Part shown: positions 25,466 through 34,880 of the stretch, one piece after another
Layout of the letters: each line of letters starts with the position of its first letter
How positions within the stretch are numbered: the first letter of the stretch is position 1
NCBI GenBank assembly: GCA_030149525.1
Contig: JASBRJ010000238.1
Location: forward strand, 1-59,128
DNA length: 59,128 bases
Reading direction: 5' to 3'
DNA from: a bacterium
GTDB taxonomy: Bacteria > Vulcanimicrobiota > Xenobia > Xenobiales > JADMJV01
The notes under the pieces: model-generated
What the model saw: the letters and a program-made list of their open reading frames with translations, nothing else
Databases searched by the model: none
What the model was told of the DNA's origin: nothing
Translations under genes and position numbers: made by a program

Positions 25466-27394
25466 ATGAGTCAAACCGAAACCATGGAGTTCCAGGCCGA
25501 AGCCAAGCAGCTTCTGGAACTGATGATCCATTCGGTCTACAGCGAGAAGGATGTCTTCTTGAGAGAGCTTATCTCCAACGCTTCCGATGCACTTGATAAA
25601 CTGCGTCTGGAAGCTCTGCTCGATAAAGAGGCGAAAGTCGACACCAGCGACCTTCACATCTTCCTTGAGACCGACAAAGAGAAAAGAACTTTAACCATTC
25701 ACGACAACGGCGTGGGAATGAACCGTGACGAGGTCGTCCGACTGATCGGGACGATCGCGAAGTCGGGAACCAAAGAGTTCCTGAAAAATTTGGAGCAGAG
25801 TAAAGACAAGAAAGACTCCGAGCAGCTGATCGGTCAATTCGGCGTGGGGTTCTACTCCGCTTTCATGGTGGCCGACAAGGTCGAGCTTTTAACCCGTCGA
25901 TTGGGTGAGGAGAAGGCCGTTCAGTGGAGTTCTGCCGGTGACGGCACCTACACGATTACCGACGCAGAGAAAGATTCGGTGGGCACAACTATCACTCTCC
26001 ACCTTAAAGAGGTGGACGAGGAGGATGGTCTTCACGACTACACTGATTCTTTTCAAGTCAAGCAACTTATAAAACGTTACTCAGATTTTATCTCTTATCC
26101 CATCAAGATGGAGATGGAAGTCACCAAGTACGTTGAGGATAAGCCGGTCAAAGAGAAAGAGATTCAAACTCTCAACTCTCAAAAAGCTCTCTGGGTTCGC
26201 CCTCAAGAAGAGGTTGATCAGGAGGAGTACAACGGCTTCTATCGCCACATCGCCCACGACTGGAACGCTCCCTGGAAGACGGTCGCTTTCAAAGCCGAGG
26301 GTACCTTCGAGTATTACAGCCTTCTCTTTCTACCGGAAAGAGCTCCCATGGATCTCTTCCACCCCGAGGGACATCACGGTCTTCAACTCTATGTGAAGCG
26401 TGTCTTCATCATGGACGACTGCAAGGAGCTGATCCCCTCCTACCTGCGGTTCGTCCGTGGGGTAGTGGATGCAAGCGACTTGTCGCTCAACGTATCGCGT
26501 GAAATTCTCCAGAAAGATCGTCAGATCAAACAGATCTCCAAGCGCCTCGTCCGCAAGGTTCTGGATACCTTGAAAGACACGTTGACCGAAAGCCGCGAGG
26601 ACTACAAAAAATTCTGGCTGGAATTTGGACGTGTGGTCAAAGAGGGCATCTATCATGACATGAAGATGAGGGACAAGATACTCGGACTCTCCCTCTTTAA
26701 AACCACTCAAACCGGCAAAGACGAGCTTGTCACCCTGGATGAATACATCGAGCGCATGCAAGAGGGTCAAGACAAGATTTACTACCTTACCGGAGATGCC
26801 AGAGAGTCTCTGGTGGATTCCCCTCACCTGGAAGCTTTCAAGAAAGAGGGCATTGAAGTTCTGCTTCTCACCGACTCGGTAGACGAGGTCTGGATTTCGG
26901 CGGTGGGCGAATACTCCGAGAAGAGTTTCGTCAGTGCTGCTGAGTCCGGTCTTGAAATCGGTTCCGAAGAGTCGCGTAAGGCGGCCGAGGAAGAGAAGAA
27001 AAAGACCGAAAAAGAGATGGCAACCTTCATCTCCTGGCTTCAGTCCAAGTTGGACGACAAGATTAAGGAAGTGAAAGTGTCGACCCGTCTGGTCGACTCT
27101 CCCGCCTGCCTTGTGTCACCTCCCGGTGAGATGACGGCTAATATGGAGCGCCTCATGAGAGCCATGGGTCAAGAGGTTCCGGTTTCCAAGAAGATTCTTG
27201 AGATCAATACCCAGCACCCTCTGGTGGCTCATCTGGCCAAGCGCTATGAAGCCGACAAAGACTCAGAAGAACTGGGGAAGACCGCCGCTATGCTCTATCA
27301 ACTTTCGGTTCTTGCCGAGGGGAGCGAGTTGGATGACCCGGCAGGATTTGCCCGCAACGTGGCCTCCGTTCTGGGGGACAGCCTGGCGAAATAA
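25466..27394 (+). CDS. htpG: Chaperone HtpG (Hsp90)
   Basis: A 642-residue ATP-dependent chaperone, cytoplasmic, which remodels late-stage folding clients. The N-terminal GHKL ATPase domain shows LRELISNASDALDKLR, DNGVGMNRDEV and GQFGVGFYSAFMVADKV. The middle domain shows RVFIMDDCKELIPSYLRFVRGVVDASDLSLNVSRE in its usual order, which includes the catalytic-loop Arg. The C-terminal dimerisation domain ends with normal length, and there is no MEEVD tail, as in all bacterial members. Start ATG 25466 has AAGGAG 7 nt upstream. It is monocistronic between its spacer and a terminator; no heat-shock operator was found upstream. Confidence 0.97.
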   Translation: MSQTETMEFQAEAKQLLELMIHSVYSEKDVFLRELISNASDALDKLRLEALLDKEAKVDTSDLHIFLETDKEKRTLTIHDNGVGMNRDEVVRLIGTIAKSGTKEFLKNLEQSKDKKDSEQLIGQFGVGFYSAFMVADKVELLTRRLGEEKAVQWSSAGDGTYTITDAEKDSVGTTITLHLKEVDEEDGLHDYTDSFQVKQLIKRYSDFISYPIKMEMEVTKYVEDKPVKEKEIQTLNSQKALWVRPQEEVDQEEYNGFYRHIAHDWNAPWKTVAFKAEGTFEYYSLLFLPERAPMDLFHPEGHHGLQLYVKRVFIMDDCKELIPSYLRFVRGVVDASDLSLNVSREILQKDRQIKQISKRLVRKVLDTLKDTLTESREDYKKFWLEFGRVVKEGIYHDMKMRDKILGLSLFKTTQTGKDELVTLDEYIERMQEGQDKIYYLTGDARESLVDSPHLEAFKKEGIEVLLLTDSVDEVWISAVGEYSEKSFVSAAESGLEIGSEESRKAAEEEKKKTEKEMATFISWLQSKLDDKIKEVKVSTRLVDSPACLVSPPGEMTANMERLMRAMGQEVPVSKKILEINTQHPLVAHLAKRYEADKDSEELGKTAAMLYQLSVLAEGSELDDPAGFARNVASVLGDSLAK

Positions 27395-27416
27395 GTCTCA
27401 TCGCAGATGGGCTAAC

Positions 27417-27445
27417 GAGCTCCGGACACTGTCCGGGGCTCTTTT
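27417..27445 (+). terminator. Rho-independent terminator after htpG
   Basis: A stem built on CCGGACA (27422-27428) and TGTCCGG, extended by GAGC/GCTC at the base with one imperfect position, is followed by CTTTTC. It lies between htpG and the DUF2256 gene, so the small gene is likely transcribed separately or by read-through. Confidence 0.7.
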
Positions 27446-27459
27446 CGTATTCGATCCTC

Positions 27460-27636
27460 ATGAAAAAGAAACGCTTCAACAAGAAAGACGGCCTACCCGA
27501 GAAAATCTGCCTGGTCTGTGGGCGACCTTTCTCCTACCGTCGCAAATGGAAAGACGATTGGGATGAGGTCAAGTATTGCTCCCAGAGGTGCCGAAATCGT
27601 CGAAATCAAGGAAGAATCGAGTCAGAATCGAGCTAA
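27460..27636 (+). CDS. DUF2256 zinc-finger small protein, 58 aa
   Basis: A 58-codon gene starting at ATG 27460 and ending TAA at 27634-27636. The product opens MKKKRFNKKDGLPEKI and has the four-Cys pattern CLVCGRPFSYRRKW ... KYCSQRCRNRR, which is the signature of the DUF2256 family. Such proteins are very basic and widespread, with no established function. The four cysteines (CxxC and CxxxC) suggest one zinc ion, and the basic surface suggests nucleic acid binding. It lies 65 nt after htpG, past a terminator-like hairpin, and 48 nt before the sensor kinase gene. Confidence 0.88.
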   Translation: MKKKRFNKKDGLPEKICLVCGRPFSYRRKWKDDWDEVKYCSQRCRNRRNQGRIESESS

Positions 27637-27684
27637 CCTCCGGAACTTCTAGGATACGGGACCTTCTTTTCGAAGTTATACTCT

Positions 27685-30147
27685 GTGAAGTGGGCAATTT
27701 CCGTGGGCTGTCTCGCAGGAGCGGTCCTGATGTCTCCGATTCCGACAGACCATGTCGTCGGGGTGATTTTGCTTTGCGCCGCTTTGCTTCTGAGCTCACG
27801 GTCGGTGGCAACTCCAGGGGGATTTGTCTTTTCCTCGTTCCCTGTGCCCATTTTAGTGGCCGCTTCCGTGCCTACGGTGGCCGCCTGGTGGGCCATGGCC
27901 GCCGTTGTGCTGGACACCCTGCTTTCTCTAGGCCGCAGCAGCGAGTTGAGATGCGAATACTTCTTCCGGATTTCTCTTGCCATCCTGGGCGCGTCCGGTA
28001 CGCTTTTTCTGGTCAAAGATCATATCAACGCCGGTGGCTTCAGCCTAGGAGCCCTTCTGGCCTACGGGATCGGCGCGACTCTTTTTGGAGTCACTCGTCA
28101 GGACAAATCTCCCAACCTTGCCACTGAAGATTCCGAGGATCGGCTCCTCCGGATTCGCTCCGAGCGCGCTCTGAAGCCTTTGAGGGTCGGACAGTTGATG
28201 GCCGGATTCTTTCCTTTTTACTTCTCTCTGGCCTCTGACCGCTGGGTTTTACTCCTGATTTTCCTCCCCATGTTGAGCCTCTTTGAATTGGCTGCCGAGA
28301 ATATCGTTTTTCGGGTTAAGGCCGAACAGGCCGAGCGGGCTCTTCAGGAGGTGGCCGAGACTCGTGCTGAGCGAATCGAGACTCGACGGGCCCTTGATCA
28401 GAGCGACCAGGAACGTCGTCTTTTGGAGCAGTTGGCTCGCGCCCTGAGAGACATCAAAAGTGAGAAAGAGGGTGTCGCTCGTCTTATCAGTTTCGTCAAC
28501 GACCTGTTGCCGGAGGCAGCGGTAGCTTTCTTTCCCCTGGTGGTGCAGAATAACCGTCCTGTGCTGGATCGACCCATCGGCGGCAAGGGATTACAAGCCT
28601 CGGCCATCGCAAGTTTGGCTTCTCTGGCCCGGACCGCCAATCGGGATGGAAAGCTGCTTCATCGGAGCCGGCCCAACGAGGGGCTCTTTGTACTGGCCGC
28701 CCCGGTTCTTGGCTATGGAGTGTTCTGTGCTCTCAGAGAGGAAGACCCGTACACTGAGACCGAGGCCCACATCTTTGAGCAGATCTGTAAACGCGGACGA
28801 GATCTCCTGAGCGCGGCCAAACAGCGTGAGATAGAACATGGCCAACAGCTCAAGCTCATGTCCCAAGTGGAACTTTTGGATCTTTTGAGCCGCACCGGCC
28901 GAGAGCTTTTCGATGCTCGAAATCGCCAGGAAATTCTGCAGAAATTCATCATCGGTCTAGGCCGCCTTGTTCCCCACAGTTTTGGTCTTCTCAGATGTCG
29001 GGAGTGGATCGTGCACTGGGGCGCGGAGATGGTGCCGAGACACGCGCGACCAGATTCCTACGAGGGTCGGCTGGCTCTCAACTTGAGACTGCCCTCCGAT
29101 AGCGATATGTCGGCTCGCTATCTTTCCAACAAGTTCTTTCAAGATCACCATATATACAACTTTCACTCCGGTTTGCTGCTGGCTATCCCGTTCGAAGATC
29201 AGCGCGCCGGAGAGTTTGTTCTTCTGGCTTCGGAAAGCCCAAAGGGCTACGGACAGGAGCACCGAGACCTAATTTCCACTCTGGTGGGACAGATGGTGTC
29301 TGCTCTGCTCAAGTCTGAGCGCCTGGAAGCCCTCCAGTCGGCTCTTAAAGAATTGGCAGAGAAACAAAGCCAGTTGATACAGTCCTCCAAAATGACCGCT
29401 CTAGGTACCATGGTGGCTGGTGTCGCCCACGAGATCAACACACCTCTCGGTGCTATCTCTCTGTCTGTGGAAGCTGCCCAGATGCAGGTCAACAAAAAGC
29501 CCAAGGAAGCTTCCAAGAAACTCGACGTGGCTATCGAGGCCGCGGACAAAATTCGAAAACTGGTGGATCGCTTGCTTCTGTTCAGCCGCAAGAGCAGTAA
29601 GGATGCGAGCATGGCCACCGACGAACACATGGAGACGGTGGATCTGGCCACAGTGGTGGCTGAGGCCGAAGCGCTGACCATCGCACAGCTCCGTCAAAAG
29701 GGCGTGAGTCTCAAAGTGGAGGCCAACTCGCTGCTGGTCCGTGGAACCACTTCAGAACTGACCCAGGTGGTCATGAACATGGTTCTCAACGCTGCTCACG
29801 CCACTGTCGACCGCCATCCCGAGCAGGGCAAGAGGCCGCCGGTGCTTCTCACCTCAGGGCGTCGAGCCGAACGAAGCGGCCGAGAGTGGGTTTATATTAT
29901 GATTTCCGATTCCGGTACCGGTATGTCTGAGGAGACGGTTCAACGAATTTTCGAGCCTTTCTTCACCACCAAACCGGTAGGGGTGGGAACAGGTTTAGGG
30001 CTTTCCATTGCTCACGAAATCATGGCTGCCCACGGTGGTCAGATCAAAGTGGAATCCGTTCTGGGTGAGGGGACCTCTTTTTACCTGTGCCTCCCCGAAC
30101 TGGTCGTGGAGTCTAAAGGGGACACAAAGAAAAAGCTGGTTTCCTGA
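27685..30147 (+). CDS. Membrane sensor histidine kinase with GAF-like domains
   Basis: An 820-residue kinase. The N-terminal ~215 residues form about six transmembrane segments (start GTG 27685; the first hydrophobic run is ISVGCLAGAVLMS). A coiled coil follows (~220-255, ALQEVAETRAERIETRRALDQ), then two regulatory GAF-like regions (~256-380 and ~390-545), a second coiled coil and the kinase core. The phospho-acceptor is His582 in VAGVAHEINTPLG. The N-box is NMVLNAAHAT, G1 is DSGTGMSEE, the F-box is FEPFFTTKP, and G2 is GTGLGLSIAHEIMAAHGG. It is convergent with a response regulator-SARP gene across a shared hairpin, so the two may be a cognate pair. The signal sensed is unknown; the GAF-like assignment is by layout only. 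Confidence 0.9.
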   Translation: MKWAISVGCLAGAVLMSPIPTDHVVGVILLCAALLLSSRSVATPGGFVFSSFPVPILVAASVPTVAAWWAMAAVVLDTLLSLGRSSELRCEYFFRISLAILGASGTLFLVKDHINAGGFSLGALLAYGIGATLFGVTRQDKSPNLATEDSEDRLLRIRSERALKPLRVGQLMAGFFPFYFSLASDRWVLLLIFLPMLSLFELAAENIVFRVKAEQAERALQEVAETRAERIETRRALDQSDQERRLLEQLARALRDIKSEKEGVARLISFVNDLLPEAAVAFFPLVVQNNRPVLDRPIGGKGLQASAIASLASLARTANRDGKLLHRSRPNEGLFVLAAPVLGYGVFCALREEDPYTETEAHIFEQICKRGRDLLSAAKQREIEHGQQLKLMSQVELLDLLSRTGRELFDARNRQEILQKFIIGLGRLVPHSFGLLRCREWIVHWGAEMVPRHARPDSYEGRLALNLRLPSDSDMSARYLSNKFFQDHHIYNFHSGLLLAIPFEDQRAGEFVLLASESPKGYGQEHRDLISTLVGQMVSALLKSERLEALQSALKELAEKQSQLIQSSKMTALGTMVAGVAHEINTPLGAISLSVEAAQMQVNKKPKEASKKLDVAIEAADKIRKLVDRLLLFSRKSSKDASMATDEHMETVDLATVVAEAEALTIAQLRQKGVSLKVEANSLLVRGTTSELTQVVMNMVLNAAHATVDRHPEQGKRPPVLLTSGRRAERSGREWVYIMISDSGTGMSEETVQRIFEPFFTTKPVGVGTGLGLSIAHEIMAAHGGQIKVESVLGEGTSFYLCLPELVVESKGDTKKKLVS

Positions 30148-30158
30148 GAAACCAGCTT
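30133..30158. terminator. Bidirectional hairpin terminator
   Basis: A perfect 11-bp stem, AAGCTGGTTTC (30133-30143) with GAAACCAGCTT (30148-30158), has loop CTGA. The kinase stop codon lies within it. On the minus strand the stem is followed by a T-rich run (TTTTTCTTT), making it the terminator of the response regulator gene. On the plus strand only CCTCTT follows, so it is weaker. Confidence 0.85.
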
Positions 30159-30183
30159 CCTCTTGGCTCCCTTCGCCCGGGGA

Positions 30184-32649
30184 TTACCCGATTAGGCCGC
30201 TTGAGCTTCCCGGGGCACCGAGTCGAGCTCGGTAAAGGAGTTCGATAAGTTCCGTATTGGGCTCAAGTGCGAAGTCGACACGCAAGCTCTTCTCTACCCG
30301 TTGGAACATCTCCACCGCTTTTTCCGGTTGGGAGGACTCGGTCAGAGCTTTCATGCCGATGGCAGCAGCATCTTGACGGCACGGGTCCAGGCTCAAGGCT
30401 TGTTCAACCGCCTCATTGGACTCTTTATATTCCTTCGCTTCGAAGGCCAGCACGGCCAACCGCACCAGGGCGTCGACCACCTGTCGCTCTAAGCTTTCGC
30501 GGTATCGAACCGCCCAGTCCATATAGCAGCCTTCCAGATAGGGACCGCGGTAGAGACGGGTCAATCGACGGTAGAGGGGACGAGCTTGGGCCGCTTTACC
30601 CTCTTTTTCGAGCTTCTGAGCTTTGGCCAGAAGTCGCACGAATTCTTCCAGGTCATGCCAACGAGGAGCCTCAGGATGAAGCCTCAAGGTCTCACCCTGT
30701 CTTTCCAGGACCTCGAGATCGCTGTTGTTATCGCCTTCTCCTCGCAAGCAACGGCGCACGATGGAGGTGGCCCAGTAAACATTCTTCCGACCTTTTTCGG
30801 CGTTCTTCGGCCAAAAAAGATCTCGAACAGTCTCCTCGGGTACGGCGCGTCCCCAACGTGCGGCCAAGAAAGCGAAGAAAAACTTGGCTTTCTGGGTCTT
30901 CCACATGTTGCCGGAGACCTCTTCGTCACCCACCGAAACTTCCAGCACTCCGAAGGAGCGAACCCGGATCACCGAGCCCTGATCCTGGGCATCTTCGAGT
31001 CGGTCTTTCAAGGAACCGGCTTTTTCCGAGACTGCATTCCGATCATCAACGATGAGCGCTTTTACCAGGTCTTCAGGAACCTGACGGCAACCGACCCGAA
31101 TGGCTTCGGCCAGGTGAACGGCCGACTGTTCGTCGAATTTGCCGTCTTGAAAACCGCTCGTGAGGGACGCCCCGAAGCGGTCGACCAACTGGCCCAGGAG
31201 AGCGTACAGTTCTTCGGACACAGTTTGAGGTAAGGATTTGAACAGGATAGGCAACAACCAGGGAGCGTTTTGCCTCATCTCTTCCTGTTCCTCAGGGCTT
31301 GACAGCGCCCTTACCAAGCGCGGAAAGCGACTGTCGGGGATCTTGACTCCCAGCGATACCAGAGGGATAGCCGCTCGGGCCAGGGCCCCTTCGAGTCCCA
31401 GTTTCTCGAGACTGCGAGCTGCTCCCACCAGAAATTCTTTGGCGTCCGGGTCTTTGCTTCTAAAGAGGAGATGACCCGCTTCAAGAGCTGTCAGAGCGGC
31501 TGTCACCGGACCTAGCTTGGAAGCTTCCCGACAGGCTTCCCGAAGGCTTTGGCTGTGCTTGCCGTCGGGGTCGGAACGGGCGATGGCAAGACGCGACTCC
31601 AGCGACTCCCGGGTGCCAGGATGCCGTTCGATGATGGTCTGATAAGCTTTGGTGGCTTCTTTTTTGTCTCCAGCGCGCTCCAGGGTTCGAGCCAAAACAA
31701 ATAAGGTCTTCTCCCTTTGGTCCCTTTCTCGGGGGCTGAGACTGGGAGTTGTTGACGGCTTGTCGCCTTTTAGACTCTTCAGATAGACTGCGATCAACTC
31801 AGGGTCCACATGGGGCGTCTCGGTGGAGAGCTCTTCCACGGTGGCTTCGTGTTTGGCCAGATTGGGCAAAGACCAGAGTGAAGCGGCGTCGCTCTCACAC
31901 CTCACAGCCGTGAGAATGAGGGCTGCTAGTCGAGCCTCCAGGGGCGGCTGGGGATCGGACTCGTAAGATTCCTCGTAGAAAGCCAGGACGGATCGAAAAG
32001 CGGCCAATTGCTCCGGGGGACCGAACCATCGTTCCAGATCGCTCTCTGCTCCCACGCAGAGAATAAAACCGCAGGCGGCGGCGATCTCCCGGCGGACCTC
32101 GGCCACTATCCCCACCTCTTTGCCGAGAGTGTCGGAGAGCTCCAGGACTCGCTTGAAACTTCCGGCCGGAACTTTCCGTTTGGGCTCGTCCAGGGCTTCC
32201 AAACACTCCACAATGAGGTAAACAGCGTCGGTTCCCGGGTCTTGCTCCTCGGAGCTTGACGGCTGCTCTTCTAAAGCCCGAGCCCGCTCGCTCAATTGGG
32301 TGCGCACATAGAGCAAGAAATCTTGCATCTTGAAAGGCTTCTTCAGGTAGCCGCCGATTTGTAAGGCTTTGGCTCGCTCGGTTTCATCCGGGTCGGCGTA
32401 GCCCGATACAATCAAGGTCCCGATAGACGGTTGCACCGCCTTGGTCTGGGCGATAGCTTCAAGACCGCCCACGCCTTCCATCCTGATATCGGCGATGATC
32501 AGGTCGAAGGAATGATCGCGAGCTGCTTCGATGGCTTTTTCGCCACGGTCAACTGCGACCACTTCGTAATCTTGTTCCTCCAGCACTTGTTGGAGGATGG
32601 AGCGCATTTGGGGGTCGTCTTCTAGGACAAGAATTTTGAACCGGTTCAT
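30184..32649 (-). CDS. Response regulator fused to SARP-type DNA-binding/BTAD domain
   Basis: An 821-residue protein. Residues 1-120 form a receiver domain (acidic pair in VLEDDPQM, phospho-acceptor Asp54 in DLIIADIRM, Lys in YLKKPFKM). A long helical, TPR-like middle (~180-560) has no clear catalytic motif. The C-terminal ~240 residues start FGVLEVSVGDEEV and hold a SARP/OmpR-type winged helix (KTQKAKFFFAFLAARWGRAVPEETVRDLFWP) followed by a bacterial transcriptional activator domain (YRGPYLEGCYMDWAVRYRESLE). It is therefore a phosphorylation-controlled transcription activator. Receiver domains fused to SARP/BTAD are uncommon. ATG 32649 begins directly with the receiver; an in-frame extension to 32766 adds unrelated residues. 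It faces the sensor kinase across a shared terminator. Confidence 0.9.
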   Translation of the reverse strand: MNRFKILVLEDDPQMRSILQQVLEEQDYEVVAVDRGEKAIEAARDHSFDLIIADIRMEGVGGLEAIAQTKAVQPSIGTLIVSGYADPDETERAKALQIGGYLKKPFKMQDFLLYVRTQLSERARALEEQPSSSEEQDPGTDAVYLIVECLEALDEPKRKVPAGSFKRVLELSDTLGKEVGIVAEVRREIAAACGFILCVGAESDLERWFGPPEQLAAFRSVLAFYEESYESDPQPPLEARLAALILTAVRCESDAASLWSLPNLAKHEATVEELSTETPHVDPELIAVYLKSLKGDKPSTTPSLSPRERDQREKTLFVLARTLERAGDKKEATKAYQTIIERHPGTRESLESRLAIARSDPDGKHSQSLREACREASKLGPVTAALTALEAGHLLFRSKDPDAKEFLVGAARSLEKLGLEGALARAAIPLVSLGVKIPDSRFPRLVRALSSPEEQEEMRQNAPWLLPILFKSLPQTVSEELYALLGQLVDRFGASLTSGFQDGKFDEQSAVHLAEAIRVGCRQVPEDLVKALIVDDRNAVSEKAGSLKDRLEDAQDQGSVIRVRSFGVLEVSVGDEEVSGNMWKTQKAKFFFAFLAARWGRAVPEETVRDLFWPKNAEKGRKNVYWATSIVRRCLRGEGDNNSDLEVLERQGETLRLHPEAPRWHDLEEFVRLLAKAQKLEKEGKAAQARPLYRRLTRLYRGPYLEGCYMDWAVRYRESLERQVVDALVRLAVLAFEAKEYKESNEAVEQALSLDPCRQDAAAIGMKALTESSQPEKAVEMFQRVEKSLRVDFALEPNTELIELLYRARLGAPGSSSGLIG

Positions 32650-32768
32650 TGTGCGGACCCTTCTTAACCTTCCACCCAGGTTCCTACGCCTGATAAAAAG
32701 TGGAAGGTCGAACGAGTTTTCTTCAGAACCCGTGCCCAGGAAATACCTAAGATTCAAGAGGTTCATTT

Positions 32769-33965
32769 ATGAAATTCGACTCCAAACTTTTTCGGCTCAG
32801 CTGTTGTGCCGCTTTTCTGGCGGTCTCAACCATGGCATGTTCGGCACCCGGCGGTACTACGGGCGCCTCGGCCAGCCCCAATGCTCAGACTGTGACCACT
32901 AATGATAGCCCCGTTATTAAAGCCACACCGGTGGCTATGAATGTGGTCGACAAAACGGTCGGCGAGGGAGAGGCTCTGGAGGGCTCCGGTGCTTATCTCG
33001 GTGAGATCGAAATTTGGAAAGACAAGTTTGACGGAACTCCCCTGGGACGGGGAGGCAAGATAGAAATTCTCGTGGTGCCTGAAACTCAGCAGATGCCCGG
33101 ACTGTTGAAGGCCGTGAAAGACATGAAAGTCGGTGGTGTGAAAGACATCACTATCAGCGCCGGTGAACTGTTCGGGGATATCCCCCCCCAGGCGCGCTTA
33201 AATCCTGAGGATACTCTTTACATGCGCTTTGCGGCCAAGGAAGCGTTTCCCAAAGAAGAGCTGAAAATCGAGACTGTGAAAGAGGGTTCCGGCGACAAGG
33301 CTGCCGCTGATGGCGACATCCTCAAAGTTCACTACGTGGGCCGCCTCGATAACCACAAAGACGGTAAGGTTTTCGACTCATCTCGTGAGCGCAAAGAGCC
33401 TTTCGTTCTTGCCCTGGGTCAAGGACAGGTTATTCCCGGTTGGGATGAGGGTCTGAAAGGGATGAAGGTTGGCGAAGTCAGAAAGCTCACCATCCCGCAC
33501 TACATGGCCTACGGTGTCAATGAAAGAGAGAAGATTCCAGCGAAGTCCACACTCTACTTTGAGGTCGAGTTAGTCGGTTTTATCAGCGAAGGTGAACTGA
33601 AGTCGGAAACCACCAAACAGGGTGAGGGGAAGGCTATTGAGGCCGGGACTCCCGGTCAGTTCCACTACACCGGATGGACCGACGGATTCAACGGCAAGCA
33701 GAAGTTCGATTCTTCTCGCGACCGAAATCAGCCGTTCACCGTGGCTCTCGGTCAAGGTCGTGTGATCAAAGGGTGGGATGAAGGTCTTCTGGGAATGAAG
33801 CCCGGCGAAGTGCGCCGTCTGACGATTCCTTGGAACCTGGCTTACGGTGCAAAGGGTAGCCCCCCGACCATCCCTCCTTACGCCACGCTTTACTTCGAGG
33901 TGGAATACCTTGGTCCTAAAGTGGAGGCTTCCAGCACGCCTGCTCCCACTCCTGACAAACAATAG
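32769..33965 (+). CDS. FKBP-type peptidyl-prolyl isomerase lipoprotein with three FKBP-like domains
   Basis: A 398-residue lipoprotein with signal peptide and lipobox STMACS (Cys24), so it folds proteins outside the cytoplasmic membrane. After a Ser/Thr/Gly linker there are three FKBP-like units. The first (~58-155) is degenerate: it keeps the outline but lacks the aromatic active-site residues. The second (~165-273) and third (~275-383) carry the FKBP core: [46 protein letters not shown]; and [47 protein letters not shown]. The C-terminal tail is Pro/Thr-rich. It is divergent from the response regulator gene, 119 nt apart. Confidence 0.94.
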   Translation: MKFDSKLFRLSCCAAFLAVSTMACSAPGGTTGASASPNAQTVTTNDSPVIKATPVAMNVVDKTVGEGEALEGSGAYLGEIEIWKDKFDGTPLGRGGKIEILVVPETQQMPGLLKAVKDMKVGGVKDITISAGELFGDIPPQARLNPEDTLYMRFAAKEAFPKEELKIETVKEGSGDKAAADGDILKVHYVGRLDNHKDGKVFDSSRERKEPFVLALGQGQVIPGWDEGLKGMKVGEVRKLTIPHYMAYGVNEREKIPAKSTLYFEVELVGFISEGELKSETTKQGEGKAIEAGTPGQFHYTGWTDGFNGKQKFDSSRDRNQPFTVALGQGRVIKGWDEGLLGMKPGEVRRLTIPWNLAYGAKGSPPTIPPYATLYFEVEYLGPKVEASSTPAPTPDKQ

Positions 33966-33968
33966 GCT

Positions 33969-34880
33969 TTAAGGGAGGTCCAGGATCTTCTCGCAGGCGC
34001 GAGAGAGCCTGGGGTTGCCGAGAGCGTTCTTGAGACCCCGGCTCGCCGTTTGGCGGGCCGTTTCTTTTTCTCCACAGATATAATGGATCGCGCTTCGGGT
34101 TCCCGCATCGAGATAAGTCGTGAGTTTGAGAATTTCGTCCGGTTGGCGACAAGCCTCGAAGTAGCGACGGCCGTGTCCACTGAGAGCCTCGAGAACGGTG
34201 GCCACGATGGAGTGGTCGAGGAGAAACGGCTCCCTCTCGGCCAGGCTCGACAGTCTCCTCGCTCCGATCTCCTGAGGCTGCTGGCCGGGCTTGGCCCGCC
34301 AATCCTCGGCTTCCAGCAGTGTCAGAACCCTGGGAACGGAGAAAGCGAAAGAGAGATCCAAAGTGGTAGGGACAAATCTGGTGTTTGTTTCCAGCCTGAT
34401 CAGATGTTCCATGGGCGGAGCTTCCCGCCACCAGACTTCCCGTTCATGGTAGTATTGGAAGTCGTGCAACTCTTGGGACAGAGCGGCCTTAAGGTCACGA
34501 ACGAGGCTAGTCTGAGTTTGGCGCCATTGTTCAGCTATGTCTCCAGGGCCTCCGGAGATAGGTTGGGCAGTGAAATTAAGGCGCGGCACGGCCTTTTTTG
34601 TGGCCCACTTCCCAGCCGTGCGAAAGCTCGTTGCTTGAGAATCCACAGGATGAGAGAGGCCGTCGACGAGAACGACTCTGGCGCAGGTGTCGGGGGACAG
34701 AAGGTCCTCTATGCCTTGCTTGACGGCGGGAAAAAACTCTGGCGGAAAATTCTCCTTTTGCGTTCCGTTTTCAATGAGGAGAGACGGAGCGGGGTGCCAA
34801 GCCAGAACGACCACGGCGAAGAGACAGCAGCCACCCGTTTGCTTGACAAGCCGGGCGTGGGTGAGAAAAGGCTCACTCAT
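33969..34880 (-). CDS. Hypothetical protein, 303 aa, possible membrane-anchored
   Basis: The N-terminus has a short hydrophobic segment (GGCCLFAVVVLAWHP, ~16-30), which could be a signal anchor. The rest is soluble with helical regions and conserved-looking segments VVLVDGLSHPVDSQA, RDLKAALSQELHDFQYYHEREVWWRE and a C-terminal helical part (RSAIHYICGEKETARQTASRGLKNAL) that could be a single repeat unit. I recognise no family. The ATG at 34880 directly follows the stop of the patatin-like gene (34881) with zero spacing, so the two are cotranscribed and translation is probably coupled. Confidence 0.7.
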   Translation of the reverse strand: MSEPFLTHARLVKQTGGCCLFAVVVLAWHPAPSLLIENGTQKENFPPEFFPAVKQGIEDLLSPDTCARVVLVDGLSHPVDSQATSFRTAGKWATKKAVPRLNFTAQPISGGPGDIAEQWRQTQTSLVRDLKAALSQELHDFQYYHEREVWWREAPPMEHLIRLETNTRFVPTTLDLSFAFSVPRVLTLLEAEDWRAKPGQQPQEIGARRLSSLAEREPFLLDHSIVATVLEALSGHGRRYFEACRQPDEILKLTTYLDAGTRSAIHYICGEKETARQTASRGLKNALGNPRLSRACEKILDLP

